Source: a bacterium
GTDB lineage: Bacteria > Hinthialibacterota > Hinthialibacteria > Hinthialibacterales > Hinthialibacteraceae
Direction of reading: 5' to 3'
Length of the DNA stretch: 64,000 nt
NCBI GenBank assembly: GCA_016125385.1
Contig: WGLV01000004.1
Span: forward strand, 54,615-118,614
Below, piece by piece: positions 9,038-20,554 of the stretch; the first letter of the stretch is position 1; every line of letters starts with the position of its first letter. The translations under genes and the position numbers were made by a program. The notes beneath the pieces were generated by a model. It was not told the DNA's origin and searched no databases. It saw nothing but the letters and a program-made list of their open reading frames with translations.

Positions 9038-9055
9038 AGGCGGCCGAGGCCGCCT
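9038..9055 (-). terminator. Intrinsic terminator of the split-Soret cytochrome gene
   Basis: Stem AGGCGGCC/GGCCGCCT, followed on the minus strand by CTCTCGTTTT. It lies 38 bp beyond the stop at 9093 and is nearly the same sequence as the hairpin at 5743-5766. The rest of the 298-bp gap 8795-9092 holds no gene I can support. Confidence 0.7.
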
Positions 9056-9092
9056 GTTTCGTTTCAGAAAGTAAACTGATATGGTTCGCGAT

Positions 9093-9929
9093 TCATTCTT
9101 TCATCAGCTGGTAATGGACATCGGCGAACAGCTGGTGGCCGATCGATTCTTCATGGCATGAAGTGCATTCCATTTTGCCTTTGATATTCGCGATCTTGCC
9201 TGTTTTGCCGTGACAGGTGACGCACGTCGCCACCGTGTCGCTCTCCGACTCCGAGGTGATGAATCCACCATCAAAATAGGCGTTCAATGCGCGGACCGTC
9301 TTTTGGGCGACGTCGGCGGACAGCCGGCTGCATCGCTCGGAGCGCTCTTTACTATCGATGCGGCAGCCCGAGGCTTTCGTCCAATTCGCGGTGGAGGCGT
9401 GACAGAGCACTGAATGAGAAACGGAAGCGGCAATGGCAGGGGCGCTCTCGCCTGGAGTGAATTTGGGGAACGATTCTTTTTCATACCAGTAGAACAGGTC
9501 GTGGACGATCGCTTCCTGATGAGATTTGTTTTCAATGAATAAACCCAACGCCGCCGCCGCTCCATTCAAGGCTCCGCAGACGGAACCGTACCCGCCGATG
9601 CCCGACGCGCCGTATTTCATCATATGGACTGGAAATGAGGCGTATGGCTCGCCGTGAAGGCTGGCGAGAGATTTGATCATACTGCCAAATACGCTGTACA
9701 TGCAGCCGCCATCTGGATATAACTGGTGAGCCAACGCGGCGACGGCGTCTTCATCCAGCTTCGAGTAAGGCCATGCCGCTGATCCGCTCGCCGCATTTTC
9801 GGGTTGAACTTTTTTGGGGTTCCGATCCAGAGTCACATTCGGGGCGAAGGCGGTGGTTAACACCCAAGTTCCCGAGACTCCCGCCGCCAAACCAGTCGCC
9901 GCGCCAATGAAGAGCGTCCTTCGATCCAT
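9093..9929 (-). CDS. Split-Soret cytochrome c-like dihaem protein (C_GCAxxG_C_C family)
   Basis: About 278 residues from the ATG at 9929, which has AGGGAG nine bases upstream; the in-frame ATG at 9938 has it too close. An exported protein: MDRRTLFIGAATGLAAGVSG is a Tat-like signal. It carries the C_GCAxxG_C_C fold (GGCMYSVFGS..., GIGGYGSVCGALNGAAAALGLF, VLCHAS, SGCRIDS...CSRLSADV) and, near the C-terminus, two c-type haem motifs, CVTCH and CTSCH. Two haems plus this fold and size match the split-Soret cytochrome c of Desulfovibrio, a periplasmic electron carrier. The conserved cysteines may hold a further metal centre. The redox partner is not visible here. Confidence 0.75.
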   Translation of the reverse strand: MDRRTLFIGAATGLAAGVSGTWVLTTAFAPNVTLDRNPKKVQPENAASGSAAWPYSKLDEDAVAALAHQLYPDGGCMYSVFGSMIKSLASLHGEPYASFPVHMMKYGASGIGGYGSVCGALNGAAAALGLFIENKSHQEAIVHDLFYWYEKESFPKFTPGESAPAIAASVSHSVLCHASTANWTKASGCRIDSKERSERCSRLSADVAQKTVRALNAYFDGGFITSESESDTVATCVTCHGKTGKIANIKGKMECTSCHEESIGHQLFADVHYQLMKE

Positions 9930-10425
9930 AACAAGCATCTCCCTGCAAGCGCCGCGCGATGCGACTCTCGCCCGTAAAATTTTGAAACGTATTGTGTGTT
10001 GGAATTAATCTTCAGGCATATTTCCATTTAATTGTATCGTACTCAAATGCGGAACGTCTAAAATCCGTTCCATAAAACGCCTGTTTTTTTATACGTGGAA
10101 TTCAATCAATAAAATATCCCGAACCAACATGACGAAATATTATGATTCCATAGAAATATCAGATAACTTATCAGAATGTAATTTGATTATCAAATGATGG
10201 AATCGGTCGTATTCGAGAAAATTTCTCGATATACGAAATAACAGTTTTTGTATAGATTATTGATAATTTTATTTGTAAAGTCCGGGGTTCTTATTAATAA
10301 TCGTGACAATAAGGATTGATGTGGTTTTTGGAGGCATTGATTTGCCTTTGGTCTGGCGCTTGTGACTTAATGGAAACCGCCAAGCCAAATTCATGTGTCA
10401 GAATGGATAGAGATAAAAAAAAGAA
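9930..10425. other. AT-rich intergenic region without a supported gene
   Basis: About 500 bp between the cytochrome start and the esterase terminator. Much of 10010-10340 is AT-rich compared with the flanking genes and should include the leftward promoter of the cytochrome gene. I see no convincing reading frame, RNA gene or strong hairpin. Confidence 0.6.
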
Positions 10426-10441
10426 GGCGGCCGAAGCCGCC
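10426..10441 (-). terminator. Intrinsic terminator of the tandem esterase gene
   Basis: On the minus strand: GGCGGC, loop TTCG, GCCGCC, then TTCTTTTTTTT. A UUCG-type tetraloop on a pure GC stem with a long T run is a textbook terminator. It ends 62 bp after the stop at 10504. Confidence 0.88.
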
Positions 10442-10503
10442 GTCTGAATTGAATTCACATTCGATGATTGGATGTAATGGAGATGCTGAAAAATGGCGCC
10501 GTC

Positions 10504-13554
<3,051 letters not shown>

Positions 13555-16500
13555 ATGCAACGCTTCAAGTCAATTGCGCGATTCATCAGCCTGCTGGCGC
13601 TGATCGTCAGCGGTATTTCAACGATGCCGGCGGCTTACGCTGAAACCAGCTCACTGGTGGAACAACACTGGACATCCGACAACGGGAACGGTACCTATTC
13701 CAACCCCTTGTTTTACGAAGAATTTGAAGACTCGGATATCATCCGCGTCGGTGAAGATTATTACCTCGCCGGTACGACCATGCACATGAACCCGGCGGTT
13801 CAGATCATGCATTCGAAAGATCTGGTGAACTGGGAACTGGCAGGATACTGCATGGACCGGCTCGATCTTGGCCCCGCATTCCGATTGGAAGGTGGCAATA
13901 TATATGGTCAGGGGATATGGGCGCCCTGCATTCGCTATCACAACGGCACGTTTTATATCATTTCGAATGTGAACGGCGCCGGTTTGCAGGTTTTTCGTTC
14001 GAAGTCTATCAAGGGCCCCTGGGAGCGCAACCAACTGCCCGGAAGGCACGACCTGTCGGTTCTCTTCGATGACGACGGCAAGGTCTACATCATCTCCGGC
14101 AACAGGAACCCTTATCCCATCGAAGAACTGACTCCAGACCTCAGAGCTTTCGTTCCCGGCTCCAAGCGAATGATGGACGCTCCCGGCATGGGAGAAGGGC
14201 ATCACCTCTACAAGATCAATGGAAAGTATTTCGACGTCTCGGCCGTACCTGGCGCAACCACCGATCAGATGGTCGCCCGCGCCGATTCCATTGACGGCCC
14301 CTGGACGGTGGAACGTATGGTTCAGGGAGAGTCGCTCGGTGTTACGATCGCGCCGCTCGATCGCGCAACCGCCGATGATCGCGGCCTGACCCTGCACCAG
14401 GGCGGGATGTGCGACACGCCATCCGGCGAGTGGTGGAGCGTCATCATGTCAGATCACGGCAGCGCGGGCCGTATGGTATCACTGGTCCCCATCACCTGGG
14501 ACGGCGGTTTTCCGATCATCGGTCTGCCCGGGAACCTGCGCAAAGCGCCGAACACCTGGATCAAGCCGGATACTGGTTATTCACAAGAACCCAGACCGGC
14601 GTTCATTCATGACGATAATTTCAACGGCGGCGAACTGAATCCTGAATGGCAGTGGAATCATGTTCCCGATGATGGCAAGTGGTCTTTAACCGAAAAACCC
14701 GGTGTGCTTCGCCTGCATTCACTACCGGCTGACAACTTCTATGCGGCTCGCAACAGTCTCTGTCAGCGTCCGCCCGGGCCTGAATCGATCATGACCGTCG
14801 AGTTGGACACGAGAGGAATGTCCGAGGGAGACACGGCGGGGCTGGCGTTGTTGAGTTCGCCTTACGCCTGGATCGGCGTGGTGAAATCCGCCGATGGAAT
14901 GAGGCTGCAAATGGTCGATGGAAGCGGCGGAGGTGGACGCCGGGGCGCCCCCGTGACCCCGCCGAAGCCTCCCGTCATCGGGGCCGCCAATCCGCCCGAG
15001 CATCTGTGGCTGCGCGTTGCGTGTAACTTCGACAACGATCGGGCGGTATTCAGCTGGAGTGTGGATGGCGAGAACTTCACACCGCTGGGCGATCCATTCA
15101 CGATGATCTTTCAACTTCGAACGTTTCAGGGCGTTCGGCCCTCTCTGTTTCACTACAACACTTCTGGACAGCCCGGTGGATACGCCGACTTTGACAATTA
15201 CATTGTGGACGAACCTCGCGCGCGTGGCGTTGAGCGCGAGGTTCCCATCGGCAAAACCATTGTTCTGACCAGCGGAGCGGATGGTTCATTTCTGGCCGCC
15301 GATTCTGATACATCGACTCTGACGAACATCGCTGCTGACCATGCTCTCCCCAGCGCCGAGTTTCAGGTCGTCGACCTCGGCTTGGGCCGGGTGATGCTCA
15401 AGACCGGTGATGGCAAAGCAGTGTCCGTTCTGAATGACAGGGTTGTTCTGAAAACTCCTGGCGATGCAAAGCCCGGCGACGCCGAATCGTTCCAATGGGT
15501 CAATCTCATGCATGGCGACTTTATGCTGATGTCTCTTACGAATCACCGCTATCTCGCCATCACGCCCAACTCTCCGGGCGCTGTTTCCGTCTCCGCGACG
15601 GGGCCCAATCCGGCGCGAAAAGGCGGCGCCTGTTTTAAATGGAGAGAGGCGAGCGGAAAGAAGACATCCATCCGGATACAGACGTCTGAACCGGGAAAAT
15701 CAATCAGTCCCGATCTCTTCGGCGTTTTTTTTGAGGATCTGAATTACGCCGCCGATGGCGGTCTTTACGCCGAGTTGATTCAGAACCGGTCTTTCGAATA
15801 CAGCCCAACCGAGCAACCGGATTGGCATCCGCTGAAGTTCTGGGAACTCCAGAAGTACGGCGGAGGCGATGGTACGGTCACTGTCGCTGAGATGCGGCCC
15901 ATCTGCGAAAATAATCCACAATACGTCCTGCTTACCGTTCTGTCGCCGGGGGATGGCGTAGGGATCGCCAACAGCGGATACGATGGCATTCCCCTCAAGG
16001 CGGGAGAATCGTACGAAGCTTCATTCTGGGCGTATCAGGCTTTCATGGGACGAATGTGGGGGCGAGGCGATAACAGCAAGCCCATGCCCGTGACTGTGCG
16101 TCTTGAGAGCAAAAATGGAGAGATTGTGGCTGAAGCCTCCATGCAGGTTCAGGGCCGTGAGTGGAGAAGAGTGAGCACAACGCTCAGACCAGCCCGCACG
16201 GTCGATGACGCCCGGCTGGTCTTGCTTGCGCATGAAACGGGCGGGATCGCTCTGGACATGATTTCGTTGTTTCCGGAAAAGACTTTTCACAATCACCCGA
16301 ACGGATTACGCGCCGACCTGGCGCAAACCATCGCCGATCTGAAGCCGAAATTCATGCGTTTCCCCGGCGGTTGTCTGGTTCACGGCCCGGGCGTTCATCG
16401 TTACTACGACTGGAAGGAATCGGTGGGGCCGGTGGAAACACGCAAGGCCCAGCGAAATTCATGGGGCTATCACCAGACTCGGGGATTAGGTTATTTCGAA

Positions 16501-17586
16501 TTCTTCCAGTTTTGCGAAGACATCGGGGCCAAGCCATTGCCCGTCGTGACCGCTGGGGTTTGTTGCCAGCATGCGGGCAGTTCACCGGGCCGAGGACAGG
16601 AAGGCCTGACTCTTGAAGAAATGCCTGGCTACATTCAGGACGTTCTGGACCTGATTGAATGGGCCAATGGAACAGCGGATTCAACGTGGGGCAAGGTTCG
16701 GGCCGAGGCGGGGCATCCCGAACCTTTCGGTCTGGAATACATCGGAGTCGGTAATGAAGACGCCATCACGCCGATCTTCGAACAACGTTTCAAGATGATC
16801 AATAAGGCGCTTAAAGAGAAGCATCCCGAGATCACCGTGATTGGCACGGTTGGACCTTTCGCCGATGGGGAAGATTACGACAACGGCTGGGCTTTGGCGA
16901 ATGAATTGAATCTAAAAATGGTGGATGAGCATTACTATGTTTCTCCACAGTGGTTCTGGAAGAACCTGAATCGTTACGACTCTTACAGCCGCGAAGGCGC
17001 CAAAGTCTATGTCGGAGAGTACGCCGCACACGATCGGGACCGCCGCAAGAACTCTCTGCGTTCCGCCATCGCCGAAGCAGCCGGAATGACCGGCTTCGAA
17101 CGCAATGGAGATGTGGTTCATCTCTCCTCATACGCTCCGTTGCTTGCTCGCCGGAATCACACTCAGTGGCATCCCGACCTGATCTATTTTAACGCGGCGG
17201 AGGTTTTTCCAACCGCCAACTACTATGTTCAACAACTCTTCAGTCAAAACAGCGGCGACGCGTATCTTGAAACGGAGATTCAACCTTCTTCCGATTCGCC
17301 GAAGCTCGCCGCTTCCACGGTTCGCGATTCAATAACGAGCGACGTGATCGTCAAAATCGTCAATGGAGACGAGACGCCCGCAGCCCTGGAGATCGAACTC
17401 GCCGGAGAAAGTGATAACGCCCGGCGCGCGGTTCGAACCGTTCTCACAGGGCCATCCGCGGAAGCCTTTAATGAAGATGGCCGGGCTCCCGTTGTAAAAC
17501 CCATTGTAAGCGAGGTAATAATTGCACCGGTTTTCGATTATGAAGCGCCCGCCAATTCGCTTACCGTGTTTCGGTTTATGAAATAA
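13555..17586 (+). CDS. Secreted GH43-GH51 fusion arabinofuranosidase/xylosidase
   Basis: 1343 residues from the ATG at 13555, which has AGGAG seven bases upstream; an upstream in-frame start at 13471 lacks one. Order: signal peptide (1-29), GH43 five-blade propeller (about 45-345; catalytic Asp near 59 in FEDSDIIRVG, acid segment MGEGHHLYKI), GH43 C-terminal beta-sandwich (about 355-570), a fascin-like beta-trefoil segment (about 575-690), then a GH51 arabinofuranosidase (about 700-1343) with RFPGGCLVHG, acid/base Glu1068 in GVGNED and nucleophile Glu1155 in VGEYA. All catalytic residues expected are present. Expected activity: removal of L-arabinose and/or xylose from arabinoxylan or arabinan. 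Followed 38 bp later by GH62, likely one operon. Confidence 0.93.
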   Translation: MQRFKSIARFISLLALIVSGISTMPAAYAETSSLVEQHWTSDNGNGTYSNPLFYEEFEDSDIIRVGEDYYLAGTTMHMNPAVQIMHSKDLVNWELAGYCMDRLDLGPAFRLEGGNIYGQGIWAPCIRYHNGTFYIISNVNGAGLQVFRSKSIKGPWERNQLPGRHDLSVLFDDDGKVYIISGNRNPYPIEELTPDLRAFVPGSKRMMDAPGMGEGHHLYKINGKYFDVSAVPGATTDQMVARADSIDGPWTVERMVQGESLGVTIAPLDRATADDRGLTLHQGGMCDTPSGEWWSVIMSDHGSAGRMVSLVPITWDGGFPIIGLPGNLRKAPNTWIKPDTGYSQEPRPAFIHDDNFNGGELNPEWQWNHVPDDGKWSLTEKPGVLRLHSLPADNFYAARNSLCQRPPGPESIMTVELDTRGMSEGDTAGLALLSSPYAWIGVVKSADGMRLQMVDGSGGGGRRGAPVTPPKPPVIGAANPPEHLWLRVACNFDNDRAVFSWSVDGENFTPLGDPFTMIFQLRTFQGVRPSLFHYNTSGQPGGYADFDNYIVDEPRARGVEREVPIGKTIVLTSGADGSFLAADSDTSTLTNIAADHALPSAEFQVVDLGLGRVMLKTGDGKAVSVLNDRVVLKTPGDAKPGDAESFQWVNLMHGDFMLMSLTNHRYLAITPNSPGAVSVSATGPNPARKGGACFKWREASGKKTSIRIQTSEPGKSISPDLFGVFFEDLNYAADGGLYAELIQNRSFEYSPTEQPDWHPLKFWELQKYGGGDGTVTVAEMRPICENNPQYVLLTVLSPGDGVGIANSGYDGIPLKAGESYEASFWAYQAFMGRMWGRGDNSKPMPVTVRLESKNGEIVAEASMQVQGREWRRVSTTLRPARTVDDARLVLLAHETGGIALDMISLFPEKTFHNHPNGLRADLAQTIADLKPKFMRFPGGCLVHGPGVHRYYDWKESVGPVETRKAQRNSWGYHQTRGLGYFEFFQFCEDIGAKPLPVVTAGVCCQHAGSSPGRGQEGLTLEEMPGYIQDVLDLIEWANGTADSTWGKVRAEAGHPEPFGLEYIGVGNEDAITPIFEQRFKMINKALKEKHPEITVIGTVGPFADGEDYDNGWALANELNLKMVDEHYYVSPQWFWKNLNRYDSYSREGAKVYVGEYAAHDRDRRKNSLRSAIAEAAGMTGFERNGDVVHLSSYAPLLARRNHTQWHPDLIYFNAAEVFPTANYYVQQLFSQNSGDAYLETEIQPSSDSPKLAASTVRDSITSDVIVKIVNGDETPAALEIELAGESDNARRAVRTVLTGPSAEAFNEDGRAPVVKPIVSEVIIAPVFDYEAPANSLTVFRFMK

Positions 17587-17624
17587 CAGGATTTTCAAAA
17601 TTTTTTAATTTGAAAGGAAGACTG

Positions 17625-18653
17625 ATGTACAAATTAAACCTGGCCTTCTTCAACGCCGCGATACTGCTGGTTGGCAGCGTTCTTTTCGCCTCGGCGGCCG
17701 AGCCCGTTCAACCAATTTCCACTCCGTTGCAATGGACGTCTTCGGACGTTCTGGTCAAGCCGGTCACCGATGAGACGCACAGCATCGTATCCATCAAAGA
17801 CCCAACGGTCGTTCATTACGATGGTCTGTGGCATATCTATGCGACCGCCTACTCGACGTCAGCCAGAACTTGGAACATGGTCTACCTGAATTTTAAGGAT
17901 TGGTCAGAAGCCGCCAACGCCAATTTGTACTATATGGATCAGAACCCGAATCTGAGAGGATATCACTGCGCGCCGAATTTGTTCTATTTTCGTCCGCACA
18001 AGAAGTGGTATCTGGTTTTTCAATCTCAGCAGCCTCAGTTTTCGACCACCGATGACATATCAAAACCGGAAACCTGGAGCAAGCCGGAAGATTTTTTTGA
18101 AACCAGGCCAACCAGTGCGCCGCGCCTATGGATCGACTACTGGGTGATCTGCGACGACACGCACGCGTACCTTTTTTTTACCGGCGATAATGGGCGGATG
18201 TATCGCAGCCGGACGACGATCGAAGATTTTCCCAGAGGCATGAGCGACCCGGAAGTGGTGATCGAGGGAGCGAGATTCGATGTTTTTGAAGGCGGAATGA
18301 CGTACAAGATCAAAGGGGCCAACGCGTATCTTACGCTGGTTGAAGCCATCGGCCCGGCGCGCTATTACCGAGCGTGGATATCCGACAAACTGGACGGAGA
18401 ATGGACGCCCCTTACCGGCGCCGACACGTGGGACTCTCCATTCGCCGGGATCAACAACGTGGACTTCGCGGAAGGGGTGACGCCCTGGACGCGAGACATC
18501 AGTCACGGAGAACTGATTCGTGACGGATATGATGAAACGATGACGATCGACCCCGATCATCTCCAACTGCTCTTTCAGGGACGAGACCCCGAGAGCGGCG
18601 GGCGATACGAATTATTGCCATACAAACTCGGTCTCCTGACGCAAAAACACTGA
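17625..18653 (+). CDS. Secreted GH62 alpha-L-arabinofuranosidase
   Basis: 342 residues from the ATG at 17625, which has AAGGAAG seven bases upstream (the reading frame is open back to 17610). Signal peptide ends near FASAAEP. The body is a single GH62 propeller: LQWTSSDVLVKP, SIKDPTVVHYDGLWHIYAT with the catalytic-base Asp, GYHCAPNLFYFRPHKKWYL, TSAPRLWIDYWVICDD, YLFFTGDNGRMYRS, FEGGMTYKI for the general acid and SDKLDGEWTPL. The family removes single arabinose residues from arabinoxylan. Being next to the GH43-GH51 fusion, it supports arabinoxylan as target. Length is normal and no domain is missing. Confidence 0.95.
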   Translation: MYKLNLAFFNAAILLVGSVLFASAAEPVQPISTPLQWTSSDVLVKPVTDETHSIVSIKDPTVVHYDGLWHIYATAYSTSARTWNMVYLNFKDWSEAANANLYYMDQNPNLRGYHCAPNLFYFRPHKKWYLVFQSQQPQFSTTDDISKPETWSKPEDFFETRPTSAPRLWIDYWVICDDTHAYLFFTGDNGRMYRSRTTIEDFPRGMSDPEVVIEGARFDVFEGGMTYKIKGANAYLTLVEAIGPARYYRAWISDKLDGEWTPLTGADTWDSPFAGINNVDFAEGVTPWTRDISHGELIRDGYDETMTIDPDHLQLLFQGRDPESGGRYELLPYKLGLLTQKH

Positions 18654-18816
18654 GCGATTCACGCCGAACAAGGTGCTATTTGAGCGGCGAACAGGCTGAG
18701 GCTGTTTACGGCCATTGTACGTTGGTTCTCCTGAAATTCCGGGGATGAAATTTTGAGCGTGTGCTCAATACAAATTCGTGTAGAATGGTTTATCCGTAAT
18801 CAGGGGGGGAAGCATC

Positions 18817-20382
18817 ATGAATCAGCTGAAGTCACAGTCGTTTTGCGTGAATTGCCGGATGAACCGCAGAAATTTTATCAAGACGGGGTGTATCGCGAGC
18901 GCCGCGGTTTCAGGTCTTGCAACCGGTGCGGGATCTCTGTACGCCGGTGAAAACGATGAGCCGACCAAAATCCACGTGATTTATTCATTGCATGACGTGG
19001 TCCAGCCCGGCCCTGACTGGCCCAACGTGGGGTATGACTTCGGGCCGGTGATGGCCAAATTTAACTCGGAGTTGAAAGCCCGTTGCGCCGGATTTCAGTT
19101 CATCGATTCGATGGCCAAAGGCCCGGAAGACGCCTCCGCGATTCTGAAAGCCGACGAAACGGGGGACGTTGACGGCTACCTTGTGTTTCAGATGAACTGC
19201 TGGAACCGGGTGGTGCAGACCATCGCCGAATCGGGCAAGCCTGTTCTGTACGCGGACTATCCGTTCGCGGGAAGCGGCGGTTTTCTGACTTACAGCGCGG
19301 GGTTTATTCGGCAGAACAAGAAAAACGCCGGATTCGTTTCTTCGTCTAAAATCGAAGACCTGACTGAAGCCGTCCAATGTTTTGCGAAGGCGAAAAAGGC
19401 GGGGCCGTCATTCGATTTCGCCGCGGCGGTGCAACAAACGCGCGTCGCTGGTACGCCGAAAGCCGGCGGCCTTTCGTGTCTTGAGGATCATCTGAAAACC
19501 GCCTCCATCGATGAGTGCGTCAAGCGCCTGAAAGAATCGAAGATCCTGGCGGTCCGCGATCAGAACTCCGGCCCGGCGGAGCCGATCTTCGGCATCCCGA
19601 TGGAGAACGTTTCCTTCGCGGAAGTCAATCAAGCCTGGGAGCGCGCCGACAAGGACGAAAGCCGTGAAATCGCCGCGCGCTGGCGCAAGAACGCAACCGA
19701 AGTCATCGACGTTTCCGACGAGACGCTTGTCACTTCCGCCGCTATGTATCTGGGGATGAAGGACGTCCTCAAAAAACATGGAGCCAACGCCATAACCATC
19801 AACTGCCTGGGCGGTTTTTACGGCGGGCACATTCACGCCTACCCATGTCTTGGGTTTCACGAACTGAATAACGAGGCGCTGGTTGGGGCTTGCGAGTGCG
19901 ATCTCCGTTCCACCGCGTCGATGCTTACGGCGAATATGTTGACGAAAGGGCGGCCCGGGTATATTTCCGATCCGGTGATTGATACGTCGAAACGCCAGAT
20001 CATCTATGCGCATTGCGTGGCGTCAAACAAGGCGTTTGGGCCGGAAGGAAAGACGAATCCGTTTACGATCATGACCCACTCAGAAGACCGGCAGGGCGCG
20101 TCGGTGCGATCGATTCTGCCTCTGGGATACCTGACCACGTCAATCCAGATCAATCAGCCAACAAAAGAAATTCTCTTTCATCAGGGCAAAGCGGCCGCGA
20201 ACGATCCCGACGATCGCGCCTGCCGCACGAAACTGGCGGTTGAGCCGCTGGGCGACATCGAAAAATTGTTCACCGAGTGGGATCAATGGGGATGGCATCG
20301 GGTTACGGTTTATGGTGATTTGAAGGAACCGATCTTCGCTCTCGCCGATCGAATGGGATATACAATCGTCGAAGAAGCGTAA
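18817..20382 (+). CDS. Tat-exported L-fucose/L-arabinose isomerase-fold protein
   Basis: 521 residues; the ATG follows a purine-rich ribosome site (AGGGGGGGAAG). The start contains CVNCRMNRRNFIKTGCIASAAVSG, a Tat signal. The remainder resembles the L-fucose/arabinose isomerase superfamily: HVIYSLHDVVQPGPDWPNVGYDFGPV, GYLVFQMNCWNRVV, FGIPMENVSFAEVNQ, INCLGGFYGGHIHAYPCLGF, and the late domain with DPVIDTSKRQIIYAHCVAS. Cytoplasmic isomerases of this fold interconvert aldoses and ketoses with a divalent metal. An exported form may act on free sugar in the periplasm or may bind sugar without catalysis. It sits between two arabinofuranosidase-type genes, which suits released pentose as ligand. Confidence 0.78.
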   Translation: MNQLKSQSFCVNCRMNRRNFIKTGCIASAAVSGLATGAGSLYAGENDEPTKIHVIYSLHDVVQPGPDWPNVGYDFGPVMAKFNSELKARCAGFQFIDSMAKGPEDASAILKADETGDVDGYLVFQMNCWNRVVQTIAESGKPVLYADYPFAGSGGFLTYSAGFIRQNKKNAGFVSSSKIEDLTEAVQCFAKAKKAGPSFDFAAAVQQTRVAGTPKAGGLSCLEDHLKTASIDECVKRLKESKILAVRDQNSGPAEPIFGIPMENVSFAEVNQAWERADKDESREIAARWRKNATEVIDVSDETLVTSAAMYLGMKDVLKKHGANAITINCLGGFYGGHIHAYPCLGFHELNNEALVGACECDLRSTASMLTANMLTKGRPGYISDPVIDTSKRQIIYAHCVASNKAFGPEGKTNPFTIMTHSEDRQGASVRSILPLGYLTTSIQINQPTKEILFHQGKAAANDPDDRACRTKLAVEPLGDIEKLFTEWDQWGWHRVTVYGDLKEPIFALADRMGYTIVEEA

Positions 20383-20427
20383 GAGGTTTCACCCTCGGCG
20401 AATTGATATCACGCGACAATCATCATC

Positions 20428-20458
20428 AGGGAGCCTTCGGCATTGCCGGGGGCTCTCT
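20428..20458 (+). terminator. Probable transcription terminator after the isomerase-fold gene
   Basis: Imperfect stem AGGGAGCC with GGCTCTCT (one G-T pair) and an inner CGGC/GCCG stem. It lies 45 bp after the stop at 20382. The following T run is poor, so termination may be partial. Confidence 0.5.
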
Positions 20459-20493
20459 GCCGTTTGGCCGAACTTGCAGCCGCGGGCAATCTC

Positions 20494-20520
20494 TTGCGGA
20501 TGAACAGGTTTGTGTATAAT
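20494..20520 (+). promoter_or_regulatory. Possible sigma70-type promoter for the GH43 gene
   Basis: A perfect TATAAT at 20515-20520 lies 34 bp before the ATG at 20555. The nearest -35-like box is TTGCGG at 20494-20499, with a short 15-bp spacer, so the -35 assignment is weak. Confidence 0.4.
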
Positions 20521-20554
20521 CGAAAGCGATAATTTCTAAACAAACAGGTGAAAT

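Noticed and set aside
10304..10320. Seventeen-base stretch TGACAATAAGGATTGAT, nearly repeated at 37223-37239
   Set aside because: One mismatch in 17 AT-rich bases is expected several times by chance among all pairs of sites in 64 kb, and the two places have no comparable position relative to genes.
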